A stretch of DNA of 64,000 bases, taken from Jeotgalicoccus nanhaiensis. Its GTDB lineage: Bacteria > Bacillota > Bacilli > Staphylococcales > Salinicoccaceae. The stretch spans positions 62,001-126,000 of the forward strand of contig SPPL01000005.1 in the NCBI GenBank assembly GCA_004570955.1, written 5' to 3'. Of this stretch, positions 26,139-35,736 are shown in pieces. The notes under the pieces were generated by a model. That model saw nothing but the letters and a program-made list of their open reading frames with translations. It did not search any database and was not told the DNA's origin. Position 1 is the stretch's first letter, and each line of letters opens with the position of its first letter. A program made the position numbers and the translations under genes.

Positions 26139-27179
26139 ATGATCAAAGTCAGTATTATCGGTGCAACAGGTTACACAGGCAGCGAGCTTTTACGTTATTT
26201 AATTCCCCACTCGGAAGTTGAACTCATGTATTTAACATCGCGCAGCCATGCTGGTACAAAGGCTGACAGTTACTACCCCTTCTTAAAAGGAAGTATCGAC
26301 AAGCAGTTTTCAGAACTCAATCAAGAAGCAGTATTCGGTGAGAGCGATGTCGTCTTTATCTGTCTGCCCCACGGTCATTCGATGGAACTTTCAGCAGCAG
26401 CTTCAGAATATGATGTAAAAATTATCGACCTCGGCGCTGATTTCCGTCTGAAAAATATCGATGTCTATGAACAGACTTATAACGTTGAACAGGCTGCGCC
26501 AAATTTACTGAAAGATTTTGTCTACGGCCTGCCTGAAAAATACAGAAATGATATTAAAAACGCGAAATACATTGCCAATCCCGGGTGCTTCGTGACAAGT
26601 GCCTTACTTGGTCTCCTTCCTGCAGTAAGCGATGCTCTGATTGATGAACAGTCTGTTATTATCGACAGTAAAACGGGTGTCAGCGGGGCGGGGCGCAGCG
26701 CTTCGGTTGATAAGCTGCTGACGGAACTGATGGGCAACTTTAAAGCATACAACCCACTCGCCCACCGCCATATTCCGGAAATTGAGCAGGAACTGAACAG
26801 CTCATCAAAAAATGCTGTACAGGTGCAGTTTACGCCTCACTTACTCCCGGCAGAGCGCGGTATCTTCTCAACAATTTACGCAACAGTTAAAGACGACATT
26901 ACTGAAGCTGACGTTATTGACAGCTATAAGTCAGCATATGAAAATGAACCGTTCGTTCACGTACTAGAGTCAGGAGAACTGCCTCAGATGAAACACGTTG
27001 CCGGGACAAACAGCTGTCAGCTGTCGGTACAGCTGGACGAACGCACAGGCAGGCTTCTTGTTTTATCAGTTATCGATAACTTAGGCAAAGGCGCAGCAGG
27101 ACAAGCGGTACAAAATATGAACATCATGTTTGGATTGCCTGAAAAATCAGGACTGACTACCATTGCCATGATGCCTTAG
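26139..27179 (+). CDS. argC: N-acetyl-gamma-glutamyl-phosphate reductase
   Basis: This 346-residue enzyme reduces N-acetylglutamyl phosphate to the semialdehyde with NADPH. The N-terminal nucleotide fold has IGATGYTGSELLRYL. The catalytic cysteine lies in NPGCFVTS (Cys150), and the later histidine-containing HRHIPEIEQEL is also present. It follows argF by 22 bp with an AGGAGG site. Confidence 0.96.
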   Translation: MIKVSIIGATGYTGSELLRYLIPHSEVELMYLTSRSHAGTKADSYYPFLKGSIDKQFSELNQEAVFGESDVVFICLPHGHSMELSAAASEYDVKIIDLGADFRLKNIDVYEQTYNVEQAAPNLLKDFVYGLPEKYRNDIKNAKYIANPGCFVTSALLGLLPAVSDALIDEQSVIIDSKTGVSGAGRSASVDKLLTELMGNFKAYNPLAHRHIPEIEQELNSSSKNAVQVQFTPHLLPAERGIFSTIYATVKDDITEADVIDSYKSAYENEPFVHVLESGELPQMKHVAGTNSCQLSVQLDERTGRLLVLSVIDNLGKGAAGQAVQNMNIMFGLPEKSGLTTIAMMP

Positions 27180-27193
27180 AGAGGGTTTTTGAT

Positions 27194-28414
27194 ATGCAGA
27201 TTACAGAGAAAAAAGGATTGGTGCAAAAAGGACTTTGTGCGGTTGAAGGCGTCGAAACAAACGGTATACATACCGGTTTTAAAGCTCAGGATAAGGATCT
27301 TGCGCTCATCTATTTTCCGGATGGTGCAACCGTAACAGGAGTGTTTACGAGAAATAAAGTGAAAGCACACTCCGTACTTTACGATATGAAAATGCTTAAA
27401 AACTTTACAGATTTTAAAGCTATTTTGGTTAACAGCGGCAATGCTAATGCGTGCAATGGACTGAATGGCGAAGAGGATATTCAGTCAATGACTTCAGCTC
27501 TGGCAAAAAAACTGAATATCGAATCGCATGAAGTTCTCGTCAGCTCGACAGGTGTCATCGGTGAGCCGATGAATTTAAAACCATTCTATACTGGTCTCGA
27601 TTCGCTGATTGGCGGACTTGGCACGGACACTTCCACCTCAGCTGCCGAGGCAATTATGACGACGGATACTGTGCCGAAAGAACTGTCATTAGAAGCTGAA
27701 ATCGACGATCACACTGTGCATTTCGGCGCCATGATTAAAGGTGCAGGTATGATTCATCCGAATATGGGCACCATGCTCGGCTACATTGTTACCGATGCCG
27801 GACTGCCGCAAGCTGACTTAAACACCGCTTTGAAATCTGCAGCTGACGACAGCTTTAACGTCATGACAGTCGACGGCGACACGAGTACAAATGATACTGT
27901 GCTGCTCGCTTCTACTAACAAAATTATGCTCGATGAAAGTCATGCGGCCGAATTTACTTCGGTGCTGACTGCGCTGTGCCAAAAGTTATCGCAGATGATT
28001 GCACGCGACGCTGAAGGTGCGACGAAGTTCGTTACCGTAAATGTTATTAATGCATATAGCAAAAGTGATGCTGTCAGTGTGGCAAAAACAGTCGCCACAT
28101 CGAGCCTCGTTAAAACAGCTGTTTACGGTCAGGACGCCAACTGGGGCCGGGTTATTATGGCCATCGGCAACAGTGAAACTGATTATTTAGATCCGACTAC
28201 AATAACGATTAAATTCACTTCAGGCAATGATGAAGTTCTCGTCTGTCATGAGGGTCTCGCAGTACCTTTCGATGAAGCCCGCGCTTATGAAATTTTAAGC
28301 GCTGCAGATATTGGGATTTTTATCGATTTAAATGCAGGTGAATCTTCAGCTCAAGTATGGACGTGTGATATGTCACTCGATTATGTAAAAATAAATGCGG
28401 ACTACAGAAGTTAG
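27194..28414 (+). CDS. argJ: Glutamate N-acetyltransferase / amino-acid acetyltransferase
   Basis: This 406-residue protein recycles the acetyl group from N-acetylornithine to glutamate. It is made as a precursor that cuts itself before the nucleophilic Thr193 in HPNMGTMLGY (between Gly192 and Thr193). The substrate motif NSGNANAC is at residues 80-87. A bifunctional ArgJ would explain why no argA is needed in the operon; bifunctionality is inferred. Confidence 0.95.
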   Translation: MQITEKKGLVQKGLCAVEGVETNGIHTGFKAQDKDLALIYFPDGATVTGVFTRNKVKAHSVLYDMKMLKNFTDFKAILVNSGNANACNGLNGEEDIQSMTSALAKKLNIESHEVLVSSTGVIGEPMNLKPFYTGLDSLIGGLGTDTSTSAAEAIMTTDTVPKELSLEAEIDDHTVHFGAMIKGAGMIHPNMGTMLGYIVTDAGLPQADLNTALKSAADDSFNVMTVDGDTSTNDTVLLASTNKIMLDESHAAEFTSVLTALCQKLSQMIARDAEGATKFVTVNVINAYSKSDAVSVAKTVATSSLVKTAVYGQDANWGRVIMAIGNSETDYLDPTTITIKFTSGNDEVLVCHEGLAVPFDEARAYEILSAADIGIFIDLNAGESSAQVWTCDMSLDYVKINADYRS

Positions 28415-28424
28415 GATGATAATC

Positions 28425-29330
28425 ATGAATGATACAGAGAGAATAGATACGCTCATCGAAGCCCTGCCCTACATTAATATTTTCCAGGATAATATTATCG
28501 TGCTGAAATACGGCGGCAATGCCATGGTCAATGACAGCTTAAAAGAGTCGGTCATGCAGGATGTGCTGCTCATGAAATCGGTCGGTATCAAGCCTGTCAT
28601 CGTTCACGGCGGCGGACCGTTCATCAATAATATGCTGACCGATTTAAATATCGAAACCGAGTTTAAAAAGGGACTCCGCGTGACAGATGATGCGGTGATG
28701 AATGTTGCTGAAATGGTGTTATCCGGCCAGGTGAATAAGGATATTGTAAAACATTACAATAAAATCGGCGGCAAGGCTGTCGGTATTTCAGGCAAGGACG
28801 GCAATCTGATTAAAGTGAAGAAGAAGTACATTGAAGAGCATAATAATAAGGGGGAAATCAGACAGGTAGATATCGGCCTTGTCGGGGAGATTGAAACGAT
28901 TGATCCTGCTCTCGTGACCTTGCTGATTGACAATGACTTCGTCCCTGTCATTTCACCAGTGGCTGCGGATATGAACGGCGACACTTATAACGTGAATGCG
29001 GACTATGTCGCAGGAGAAATTGCCGGTGCAATCGGCGCTGATAAATTTATTCTTTTAACAGATACTAAAGGGGTATGCAAAGATAAAGACGACGAATCGA
29101 CGCTGCTCGCAGAACTCACACTGGCAGAGGTGGAAAAGCATATAGAATCGGGTGTGATCTCAGAAGGTATGATTCCGAAAGTAGAATGCTGTTCACACGC
29201 GCTTAGAAAAGGCGTCAGGCAGGCGCATATTGTCGACGGCCGTCTTAAGCATTCATTGCTTTTAGAGCTGTTCTTTGATGCAGGAATCGGCACGATGATT
29301 ATACCTCATGAAGGAGGAAGAGTTTTATGA
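28425..29330 (+). CDS. argB: Acetylglutamate kinase
   Basis: This 301-residue amino-acid kinase phosphorylates N-acetylglutamate. The phosphate-binding lysine motif VLKYGGNAM and the loop HGGGPFINNML are present, as is the ATP-site TDTKGV. The start is set at the ATG at 28425, which has AGGA 8 nt upstream; in-frame starts back to 28395 lie inside argJ and lack a site. The stop overlaps the argD start by 4 bp. Confidence 0.95.
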   Translation: MNDTERIDTLIEALPYINIFQDNIIVLKYGGNAMVNDSLKESVMQDVLLMKSVGIKPVIVHGGGPFINNMLTDLNIETEFKKGLRVTDDAVMNVAEMVLSGQVNKDIVKHYNKIGGKAVGISGKDGNLIKVKKKYIEEHNNKGEIRQVDIGLVGEIETIDPALVTLLIDNDFVPVISPVAADMNGDTYNVNADYVAGEIAGAIGADKFILLTDTKGVCKDKDDESTLLAELTLAEVEKHIESGVISEGMIPKVECCSHALRKGVRQAHIVDGRLKHSLLLELFFDAGIGTMIIPHEGGRVL

Positions 29331-30535
29331 AGACAGAAGATTTAATTGAGCTTGGCAATTCGGCACTATTCAATACTTATAACCGCGGCGATAAAATATT
29401 TGTTTCAGGTAAAGGCACATATATTAAAAATAACGACGGCGAAGAGTTTCTTGATTTCGTTTCAGGCATTGCGACTAATATTTTGGGCCATGCTCATGAA
29501 AAAATTGTTGAAGCGGTCATGAAGCAAGCTTCAGAGCTGATGCATATTTCCAATGTATACTGGAATAAACCGTCGATTGAACTTGCTGATAAACTCGTAA
29601 ATTATAAAGGAGCCGGCAGTTTATCGAAAGTATTCTTTACAAACTCAGGCGCTGAGGCGAACGAGGGCGCTCTGAAATTGGCACGGAAGTACGGCAGGGA
29701 AGTGAATGGTCCGGAGTGTACAACAGTGATTTCTTTAGTGGATTCATTTCACGGCCGCACGATGGCAACCTTGTCCGCCACAGGCCAGACGGATATGCAC
29801 AAAGACTTTCAGCCGCTCCTGTCCGGTTCAAAATATGTTGAATTAAATGACAGTGAAGGTTTGAAGGCTGCTGTTGATAATAATACGTGTGCGATTATTT
29901 TTGAGACGATTCAGGGCGAAGGTGGTATTAATACTTTAAGCGAGTCATTCATCGATACGCTGAATGAGCTTCAGAAGGACGGTGTGCTGCTGATTATCGA
30001 TGAAGTTCAGACCGGCATGGGACGCACTGGGACACTTTTTTCATTTGAGCAGTTCGGCCTGGAACCAGATGTCGTGACACTTGCCAAAGGGCTCGGCGGC
30101 GGCTTTCCGATTGGTGCATTTCTTGCGACCGATAAAGTTGCGGCACACTTTAAACCGGGTGATCACGGGACGACGCTCGGCGGAAATCCCCTTGCAACCG
30201 CAGTCGGCAATGCAATATTTGATGAAATTATTGAAGCGGATTTGCTCGATAATGCTGCAGCGCGTTCAGCTGAGCTCACTGCAGGTCTCGAGAAAATATC
30301 CGCTGAAACCGGCAGTATTGCTGAAGTGAAAGGACTCGGCCTCCTGATTGGTGTACAATTTGATGAAGCTGTGCCGGCAGCTGATATTTTATCAGCATGC
30401 TATGATGAAAAAATGCTGGTAGTAACAGCGAAAAATAATGTTGTGCGCCTGCTTCCCCCGCTCAATGTAAGCGCTGAAGAAATCGATGAAGCTCTGGAGA
30501 AATTTGGTGCAGCGGTTAAAAAAGTTGCAGGATAA
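29327..30535 (+). CDS. argD: Acetylornithine aminotransferase
   Basis: This 402-residue class III PLP aminotransferase converts N-acetylglutamate semialdehyde to N-acetylornithine. The cofactor-binding region has NSGAEANEGALKLAR, DEVQTG at 225-230 and the Schiff-base lysine in TLAKGLGGGFPIGA (Lys254). It ends the arginine operon. argG and argH are not in the window, so citrulline-to-arginine steps must be encoded elsewhere. Confidence 0.94.
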   Translation: MKTEDLIELGNSALFNTYNRGDKIFVSGKGTYIKNNDGEEFLDFVSGIATNILGHAHEKIVEAVMKQASELMHISNVYWNKPSIELADKLVNYKGAGSLSKVFFTNSGAEANEGALKLARKYGREVNGPECTTVISLVDSFHGRTMATLSATGQTDMHKDFQPLLSGSKYVELNDSEGLKAAVDNNTCAIIFETIQGEGGINTLSESFIDTLNELQKDGVLLIIDEVQTGMGRTGTLFSFEQFGLEPDVVTLAKGLGGGFPIGAFLATDKVAAHFKPGDHGTTLGGNPLATAVGNAIFDEIIEADLLDNAAARSAELTAGLEKISAETGSIAEVKGLGLLIGVQFDEAVPAADILSACYDEKMLVVTAKNNVVRLLPPLNVSAEEIDEALEKFGAAVKKVAG

Positions 30536-30539
30536 TATG

Positions 30540-30577
30540 AAAAAGCCATCAAATCCGTTAAGGATTCGATGGCTTTT
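30540..30577 (+). terminator. Terminator of the arginine operon
   Basis: The stem AAAAGCCATC/GATGGCTTTT, with an inner AATCC/GGATT, begins 5 bp after the argD stop. Confidence 0.85.
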
Positions 30578-30581
30578 ATCG

Positions 30582-30699
30582 TTTGTCAGACACTGTCGGT
30601 TTCACGGTGTCCGATAAAAAGATTTGTCAGACACTGTCAGTTCCACGGTGTCCGATAAAAGGATTTGTCAGACACTGTCGGTTTCACGGTGTCCGATAA
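30582..30699. repeat. Tandem array C: 41-bp units, three copies
   Basis: The sequence TTTGTCAGACACTGTC starts at 30582, 30623 and 30664, a strict 41-bp period. Each unit ends with CACGGTGTCCGATAAA. GACAC and GTGTC within a unit can pair around a short loop. It lies directly after the argD terminator and before the convergent SDR gene. No coding potential is evident. Confidence 0.85.
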
Positions 30700-30718
30700 A
30701 TACCCAAATGCACTTTAT

Positions 30719-31504
30719 TTACCAAGCGTGGCCGCTGCCGCCGTCAATATTCACCGCGGTCCCGCTCACGTATGATGCTAAATCAGAACAAAGGAAGGTA
30801 ATCACGTTCGCGGCTTCCGATGTATCTCCAATACGGCCAAGCGGGATGTTGTCCGCCTTAGAAGCGGAGAATTCTTCCCATGATAATTCCGGAGACTGCT
30901 TCTGCCAGCGTTTTTCGATCTGGTCGCTCCGAATCAGACCGATGCATACTGCGTTTACACGAACGCCGTACTGTCCGAGGTCTTTGCTCATCGCTTTAGT
31001 GAGCGCGAGTCCTGCACTCCGCGATACTGTTGTCGGCAGTGAGTTCGGCTGCGGCGTTTTCCCCATGACTGCTGTTAAGTTTAATATTGCCCCGCCCTGT
31101 TTTTTCAAATGCGGCAGTGCGGCTTTTGCCATTTTTACTGCTGCCATCACTTTCAGATCAATATCCTCTTCCCAGTCTGCAAGTTCAACATCTTCAAAGT
31201 TTTTGGCAAACGAACTGCCTGCATTATTCACAAGCACGTCCAGCCGTCCGTATTTCTCAATGACTGCTTCAACAATTTTCTCACCTGCGCCGCTTTCAGT
31301 TATATCCTGCGCAATATAGTCAACGTCACCAAATTCACGAAGTTCCTCAGCCGCTTCTTTTAAAGCTTCTTCACCGCGTGCAACCAGCATCACTTTAGCC
31401 CCGAGCTTTACCATCTGTTCTGCTGTTTCACGTCCGATACCTTTACTCGAGCCCGTAATGACCGCTGCTTTTCCCTGATAACCGAAATCCATTAACTCTG
31501 ACAC
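30719..31504 (-). CDS. SDR-family protein with replaced catalytic residues
   Basis: This 261-residue Rossmann-fold protein has the cofactor motif TGSSKGIG (18-24), NNAG (93-96) and the C-terminal VNIDGGSGHAW. In the catalytic triad region, alignment to the usual Ser, Tyr-x-x-x-Lys pattern places Ala145, Thr158 and Arg162 (PTTVSRSAGLALTK) at the three positions. Typical reductase chemistry is therefore unlikely or altered. The start is GTG at 31504, 7 nt after GGAG. It follows the YebC-type gene by 20 bp and is probably co-transcribed. Confidence 0.88.
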   Translation of the reverse strand: MSELMDFGYQGKAAVITGSSKGIGRETAEQMVKLGAKVMLVARGEEALKEAAEELREFGDVDYIAQDITESGAGEKIVEAVIEKYGRLDVLVNNAGSSFAKNFEDVELADWEEDIDLKVMAAVKMAKAALPHLKKQGGAILNLTAVMGKTPQPNSLPTTVSRSAGLALTKAMSKDLGQYGVRVNAVCIGLIRSDQIEKRWQKQSPELSWEEFSASKADNIPLGRIGDTSEAANVITFLCSDLASYVSGTAVNIDGGSGHAW

Positions 31505-31524
31505 AGTATCACTCCTTCATAAGT

Positions 31525-32244
31525 TTACTCACCTAAGTTTACATTATGAAACACGTTCGATACATCTTCCAGGTCTTCTAAAGCATCAATCAGTTTCTCA
31601 AACTGTTCGAGATCTTCTTCTTCTAAAGTCACTTCGTTCTGCGCAATCATCGCATGTTCCGCCACTTCGAAGTCTTCGACTCCAAGCTTATCAAGCGCTT
31701 CTTTAATATCATTATATGCCTGCGGTTCACCGTAGACGACGGTCATCCCGTTTTCTTCCGCAACATCTTTCACATCGACTTCTGCTTCCATTAAATGCAT
31801 AAGCACAGTCTCATCGTCAAATCCGCTAAAAACAAAGACAGAAACGCTGTCGAACATATAGCTGACTGCCCCGCTGACACCCATATTCCCGCCGTTTTTA
31901 CCGAAGGCTGCACGGACATCAGATACTGTGCGGTTCACATTATTAGTCAGTGCATCGGCAATAATCATCGAACCACCGGGTCCGAAACCTTCATAGCGGA
32001 GTTCGTCAAATGTTTCGTCGTCGCCGCCTTTCGCTTTTTCAATCGCTTTATCGATAATATGCTTCGGCACAGAATAAGTTTTAGCACGTTCCAGTACGAC
32101 TTTCAGCGCCTGGTTGGTTTCCGGATCCGGATCTCCTTTTTTCGCTGCTACATATATTTCTCTCCCGAACTTTGCATATATCCGGCTTGTGTTCTGATCT
32201 TTCTGTGCTTTCTTTTCTTTAATATTATTCCATTTTCTTCCCAT
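31525..32244 (-). CDS. yeeI: YebC/PmpR family protein, YeeI (YebC2) type
   Basis: This 239-residue protein opens with [16 protein letters not shown] and carries [20 protein letters not shown] and [19 protein letters not shown]. These are hallmarks of the TACO1/YebC fold. The opening MGRKWNNIK (not AGHSKW) marks the YeeI-like branch. Family members were annotated as transcription regulators, but recent work supports a role in relieving ribosome stalling at proline-rich sequences. It leads a two-gene unit with the SDR gene. Confidence 0.93.
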   Translation of the reverse strand: MGRKWNNIKEKKAQKDQNTSRIYAKFGREIYVAAKKGDPDPETNQALKVVLERAKTYSVPKHIIDKAIEKAKGGDDETFDELRYEGFGPGGSMIIADALTNNVNRTVSDVRAAFGKNGGNMGVSGAVSYMFDSVSVFVFSGFDDETVLMHLMEAEVDVKDVAEENGMTVVYGEPQAYNDIKEALDKLGVEDFEVAEHAMIAQNEVTLEEEDLEQFEKLIDALEDLEDVSNVFHNVNLGE

Positions 32245-32291
32245 CGGTCATCTTCCTTATTCCAGTATAATTTCTTTTATATTTTATCACT

Positions 32292-33206
32292 TTATTTATT
32301 TCTGCGCGGCCGCTGTTCAGGCACATCTTTATTAATAATCATTTCAACCTGATAAATTCTGCTGACAAGCGAGTGGATTGGAGCCTGTGTCATTTTAAAC
32401 ACCGGCCACGGCAGTGATGGTTCAAAGTCGTGCAGTGCCATAATGAACTCTTCTCTCTCTGGCAGCTTTCTGAATTCAAAGCGCTGTTCTTTATTTGTCG
32501 AGCGTTTCTTCAGGCTCCCGCCTGTAATTTCAAACAGCACAATATCCTCTTCAGAACGGGCCTCATTAAATTTTAAGACAAGCACCGGTTTCGGCTTATC
32601 GAGCACATTTATATACACCGTATTATTTTCGATGCGGGTATTAACGAAATCGTAAATGATTTCATCGAGCCAGGCGAAGTAATACCATGCCACATTCTCT
32701 AGTGTCCATCCCGGAGGCAGCGGAGCTCGCTGCACGCTCCGTACATTGTTATAATCCTTCGTTTTATAAGTCAGGTTTTTGCCGTAGCGGCGGATAGGCG
32801 TTTCTGTTTTCTGAACCCTGGTACCGTAAGCACCTAATATCGATAAAATACTGCCGTCTGACAGTTCATCGGCGATATATATTATCTGTTCCACGTTATT
32901 AGTGCTTGCCGCCCGTGCGATATTATCCGCAATCAGCAAATATAAATCGTAAAATTTCCCCTGCGTCAGCCTGTTGAGCCGCATAATCGGGTCTTCGTAA
33001 AAAATTACCACATCAATATTCCTGAGCGCTTCTTCAACTTCAGGTAAAATAAATAAATCTTTTTTAATAAATGTAATATTTTCGTAATCCGGCGCCTGTT
33101 TCGGACTTGAAAAAGCGAACAGGTTAGCCGCTTCGTTGAGCTCTAAATACAGATGCTCGCCGATTCTGCCATGTACACCCATAAGCAGTACATTTTTCTT
33201 TGTCAT
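32292..33206 (-). CDS. NAD(P)-binding epimerase-like protein
   Basis: This 304-residue protein begins with the nucleotide-binding loop VLLMGVHGRIGEHLYLEL and has the pattern DLFILPEVEEALRNIDVVIF seen in atypical/extended SDR proteins. The N-terminal half fits an NAD(P)-binding fold. The C-terminal half (about residues 160-304) looks like a separate substrate or DUF2867-type domain. No YxxxK active site is obvious. It follows the MFS gene by 10 bp, so the two may act on the same compound. Confidence 0.65.
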   Translation of the reverse strand: MTKKNVLLMGVHGRIGEHLYLELNEAANLFAFSSPKQAPDYENITFIKKDLFILPEVEEALRNIDVVIFYEDPIMRLNRLTQGKFYDLYLLIADNIARAASTNNVEQIIYIADELSDGSILSILGAYGTRVQKTETPIRRYGKNLTYKTKDYNNVRSVQRAPLPPGWTLENVAWYYFAWLDEIIYDFVNTRIENNTVYINVLDKPKPVLVLKFNEARSEEDIVLFEITGGSLKKRSTNKEQRFEFRKLPEREEFIMALHDFEPSLPWPVFKMTQAPIHSLVSRIYQVEMIINKDVPEQRPRRNK

Positions 33207-33216
33207 AACAATCCTC

Positions 33217-34368
33217 CTATTGACGGCTTATTTCCAGTCTGTAACGAATAAACATTAAAATTACAAGCATGACAAGCGTCAGCAGACCGATACCGAGAAA
33301 CGGCAGATTAAACACCGTTGCAAAATAGCCTGCAAGCACAGAGCCCGCTACAGAGCCGAGTGAAAAATAAGAGTAAAAGATTCCGTTTGCCTTGCCCCGC
33401 TCATTCATTTCAGAATGTTCCGCGATAATCTTATTCATCGACGGGAAGATAAAACCGAATCCGAATCCGTAAATCACCATGACTAAAAAGACAAAACCTG
33501 ACGACGGAGCGAAGTGCAGCAGTATCATGCTGGCACTTAAAATCAGGATGCCGGCGGCAACGAGACTTTCACTTTTATAGCGCGAATATATTTTATTAAT
33601 CGGTGTCGCAAAAACAATAATTGCCGTCACACCAAACACGCTCAGCATCATGCCTGTCATCGATGCTTCAAGGCCGAGAATGCCGGTTTTTATCGGCAGT
33701 CCGAAAGCCAGTGTCCCCTGGGCAATCATCAAGGTAAATGATGAGAGGTATGCCACATTTAAGGACGGCCGGAGCAGCAGTTCTTTAAAAGGTGTTGCCG
33801 CGTGACGCGTTCTGCTTTCGTCTGTCGAACTTTCCTTAATACCAAAGAAGGTTAAAAGCGTTCCAAATACGTATACCCCGGATAAGATGAAGTACACCAT
33901 TTCGTAGCTGACAGCACTTGAAATAATACCGCCTGCAGCCGGTCCGACTATTGCCGCTGTTCCGATGGCAACACCGGTCAAGGCCATCGATTTGCCAATG
34001 GCCGACTTCCGGGAAATATCAGCGATTAAACTGAAGGACGCCGGAGTGAGCAGACCGCTTGAAAAACCGTGTATGGCTCTGACACCAAGCAGTATTGCGA
34101 TCGACGGCGTCATCGTATAAATCAGCACGAAAAATACTTGCATAATCATGCCGAATAACAGCGTATTTCTGCGTCCGAACTTATCTGAGAGAAAGCCGCC
34201 GGCGATGTTTCCTGCCATATTGAACAGCGAATACATCGCAACGACAATACCTGCTGTAAATTCTGAAGCACCGAGCTCTAAAGCGAACGGCGTAATAATC
34301 GGCAGCTGGATAAATAAATCCAAAAAGCAGATGACGATAACCAAATATAAAATAACTTTTGACTTCAC
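33217..34368 (-). CDS. MFS transporter, DHA1-like
   Basis: This 383-residue protein has 12 spans. Motif A is GGFLSDKFGRRNTLL between spans 2 and 3. Motif C-like glycines occur in span 5 (TGVAIGTAAIVGPAAGG), which is typical of drug:H+ antiporters of the DHA1 group. It is first in a two-gene unit with the epimerase-like gene. Substrate is not predictable. Confidence 0.88.
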   Translation of the reverse strand: MKSKVILYLVIVICFLDLFIQLPIITPFALELGASEFTAGIVVAMYSLFNMAGNIAGGFLSDKFGRRNTLLFGMIMQVFFVLIYTMTPSIAILLGVRAIHGFSSGLLTPASFSLIADISRKSAIGKSMALTGVAIGTAAIVGPAAGGIISSAVSYEMVYFILSGVYVFGTLLTFFGIKESSTDESRTRHAATPFKELLLRPSLNVAYLSSFTLMIAQGTLAFGLPIKTGILGLEASMTGMMLSVFGVTAIIVFATPINKIYSRYKSESLVAAGILILSASMILLHFAPSSGFVFLVMVIYGFGFGFIFPSMNKIIAEHSEMNERGKANGIFYSYFSLGSVAGSVLAGYFATVFNLPFLGIGLLTLVMLVILMFIRYRLEISRQ

Positions 34369-34418
34369 ATTATTCCCTCTATCTAAAATTCACATTTTCT
34401 ATCCTTTCAATTATAACG

Positions 34419-34460
34419 AAAAAAAGACAGCAAGGCACGCATGCCCGGCTGTCTTTCTTT
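34419..34460 (-). terminator. Bidirectional terminator after the symporter gene
   Basis: The stem AAAGACAGC/GCTGTCTTT is flanked by A-run and T-run. It lies 15 bp after the stop at 34475. Confidence 0.85.
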
Positions 34461-34474
34461 TCTTCGTATAAAAT

Positions 34475-35665
34475 TTAAGCTTTTTTGTTCAATTTTTGTT
34501 CATACGCATCGATGATTGCCGCAACAGCACCGTCACCTGTAACGTTAGTTGCTGTACCAAAGCTGTCCTGGGCAACGTATAAGGCAATCATAAAGGCAAC
34601 TGCCGCTTCATTAAATCCAAGATTAGACATCAGCACACCGCTCGCTGCCATAATCGCACCACCCGGCACACCCGGAGCTGCAATCATTACAACACCTAAG
34701 AGGAGTATTACACCAAGCATTTCCCACAGCCCCGGCATATCATAGGCCGGGAGAATCGTCATTACCGCAATGGAGCAGCTGACGATTGTAATCGTACTGC
34801 CGGACAGATGAATAGTCGCACAAAGTGGCACTACGAAGTCCGCTATACGCCCGCGAACACCATTTTCTTTAGTTCTGGCCAGTGTTACCGGAATTGTTGC
34901 AGCACTCGACATGGTACCGAGTGCTGTAAAATACGCCGGAAGCATATTTTTCAGCATCTTAAACGGATTCTGCTTTAATAATGAACCCGCAATTGTATAC
35001 TGAAGCATCAGCCATACCCAATGCAGAATAACTGCTACAAGCAGTACGACACCAAACACGAGCAGCGTGTCAAATACAGTTCCTGTCGCTGCCATGCCTG
35101 CGAATACTCCCGCAATGTAGAATGGTAAAATTCTGATAATCACTTTTTCAATAATAAATTCTGTGATATCTTTCCCCTGATCAAAGAACTTAATCATTAA
35201 GTCCAGTTTTAGAATGTTCATAACGATACCGACGGCAAAAGCCAGTACAAGCGCCGGTAAAATATCCATGACAGGCGGAATATCAAATTCTAAGAACGGA
35301 GCAATTTCAGCACCCTCTTCCGGCACTGAACTATCCCCTGTAATACGCGGCATGATAAAACTTGCTACGGCAAAAGCCAAAAGACCCGCGCCGAGCGTTG
35401 ATATGTATGCTACTCCTAAAGTCGCGCCGACGACCTTACCCGACCCTGTACCGATTTTTGAAATCCCCGATGCAATAAAAAATAGAATAATAAATGGAAT
35501 TGTAAAGAAGATAAACGCTCCAAGCACTGATTGCATCGTTACGAATAACCTGACAACAGCTTCCATAATAGAACCTGCAGTGCCTCCGTCACCTACGAGG
35601 TAGTATATTCCTCCCACCAGAATACCGGCAACGATACCCGCAATTAATTTTGCTAATAATTTCAC
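34475..35665 (-). CDS. Dicarboxylate/amino acid:cation symporter (DAACS)
   Basis: This 396-residue membrane protein belongs to the GltP/SstT/DctA fold. Characteristic segments are the serine-rich loop LGTMSSAATIPVTLA (hairpin 1), PLCATIHLSGSTITI in span 7 and APGVPGGAIMAASGVL (hairpin 2). It imports glutamate, aspartate, serine or C4-dicarboxylates with Na+ or H+. A cre-like site at 35722-35736 sits in its short upstream region. Confidence 0.92.
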   Translation of the reverse strand: MKLLAKLIAGIVAGILVGGIYYLVGDGGTAGSIMEAVVRLFVTMQSVLGAFIFFTIPFIILFFIASGISKIGTGSGKVVGATLGVAYISTLGAGLLAFAVASFIMPRITGDSSVPEEGAEIAPFLEFDIPPVMDILPALVLAFAVGIVMNILKLDLMIKFFDQGKDITEFIIEKVIIRILPFYIAGVFAGMAATGTVFDTLLVFGVVLLVAVILHWVWLMLQYTIAGSLLKQNPFKMLKNMLPAYFTALGTMSSAATIPVTLARTKENGVRGRIADFVVPLCATIHLSGSTITIVSCSIAVMTILPAYDMPGLWEMLGVILLLGVVMIAAPGVPGGAIMAASGVLMSNLGFNEAAVAFMIALYVAQDSFGTATNVTGDGAVAAIIDAYEQKLNKKA

Positions 35666-35721
35666 ACTAAATCCCCCTTGATTTTTTCATCTCAACTAAC
35701 ATAGCTTTTTACACTCCGGAT

Positions 35722-35736
35722 TGCAATCGTTTTCTA
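35722..35736 (-). promoter_or_regulatory. cre-like site upstream of the DAACS symporter
   Basis: The minus strand reads TAGAAAACGATTGCA, matching WTGNAARCGNWWNCA at 14 of 15 positions. It overlaps the stop of the upstream GNAT gene and lies about 57 bp before the symporter start. Confidence 0.5.

Noticed and set aside
32292-33206. Calling this a standard SDR dehydrogenase
   Set aside because: The glycine loop is present but no Tyr-x-x-x-Lys site is evident and the C-terminal half is different, so only an NAD(P)-binding epimerase-like call is supported.
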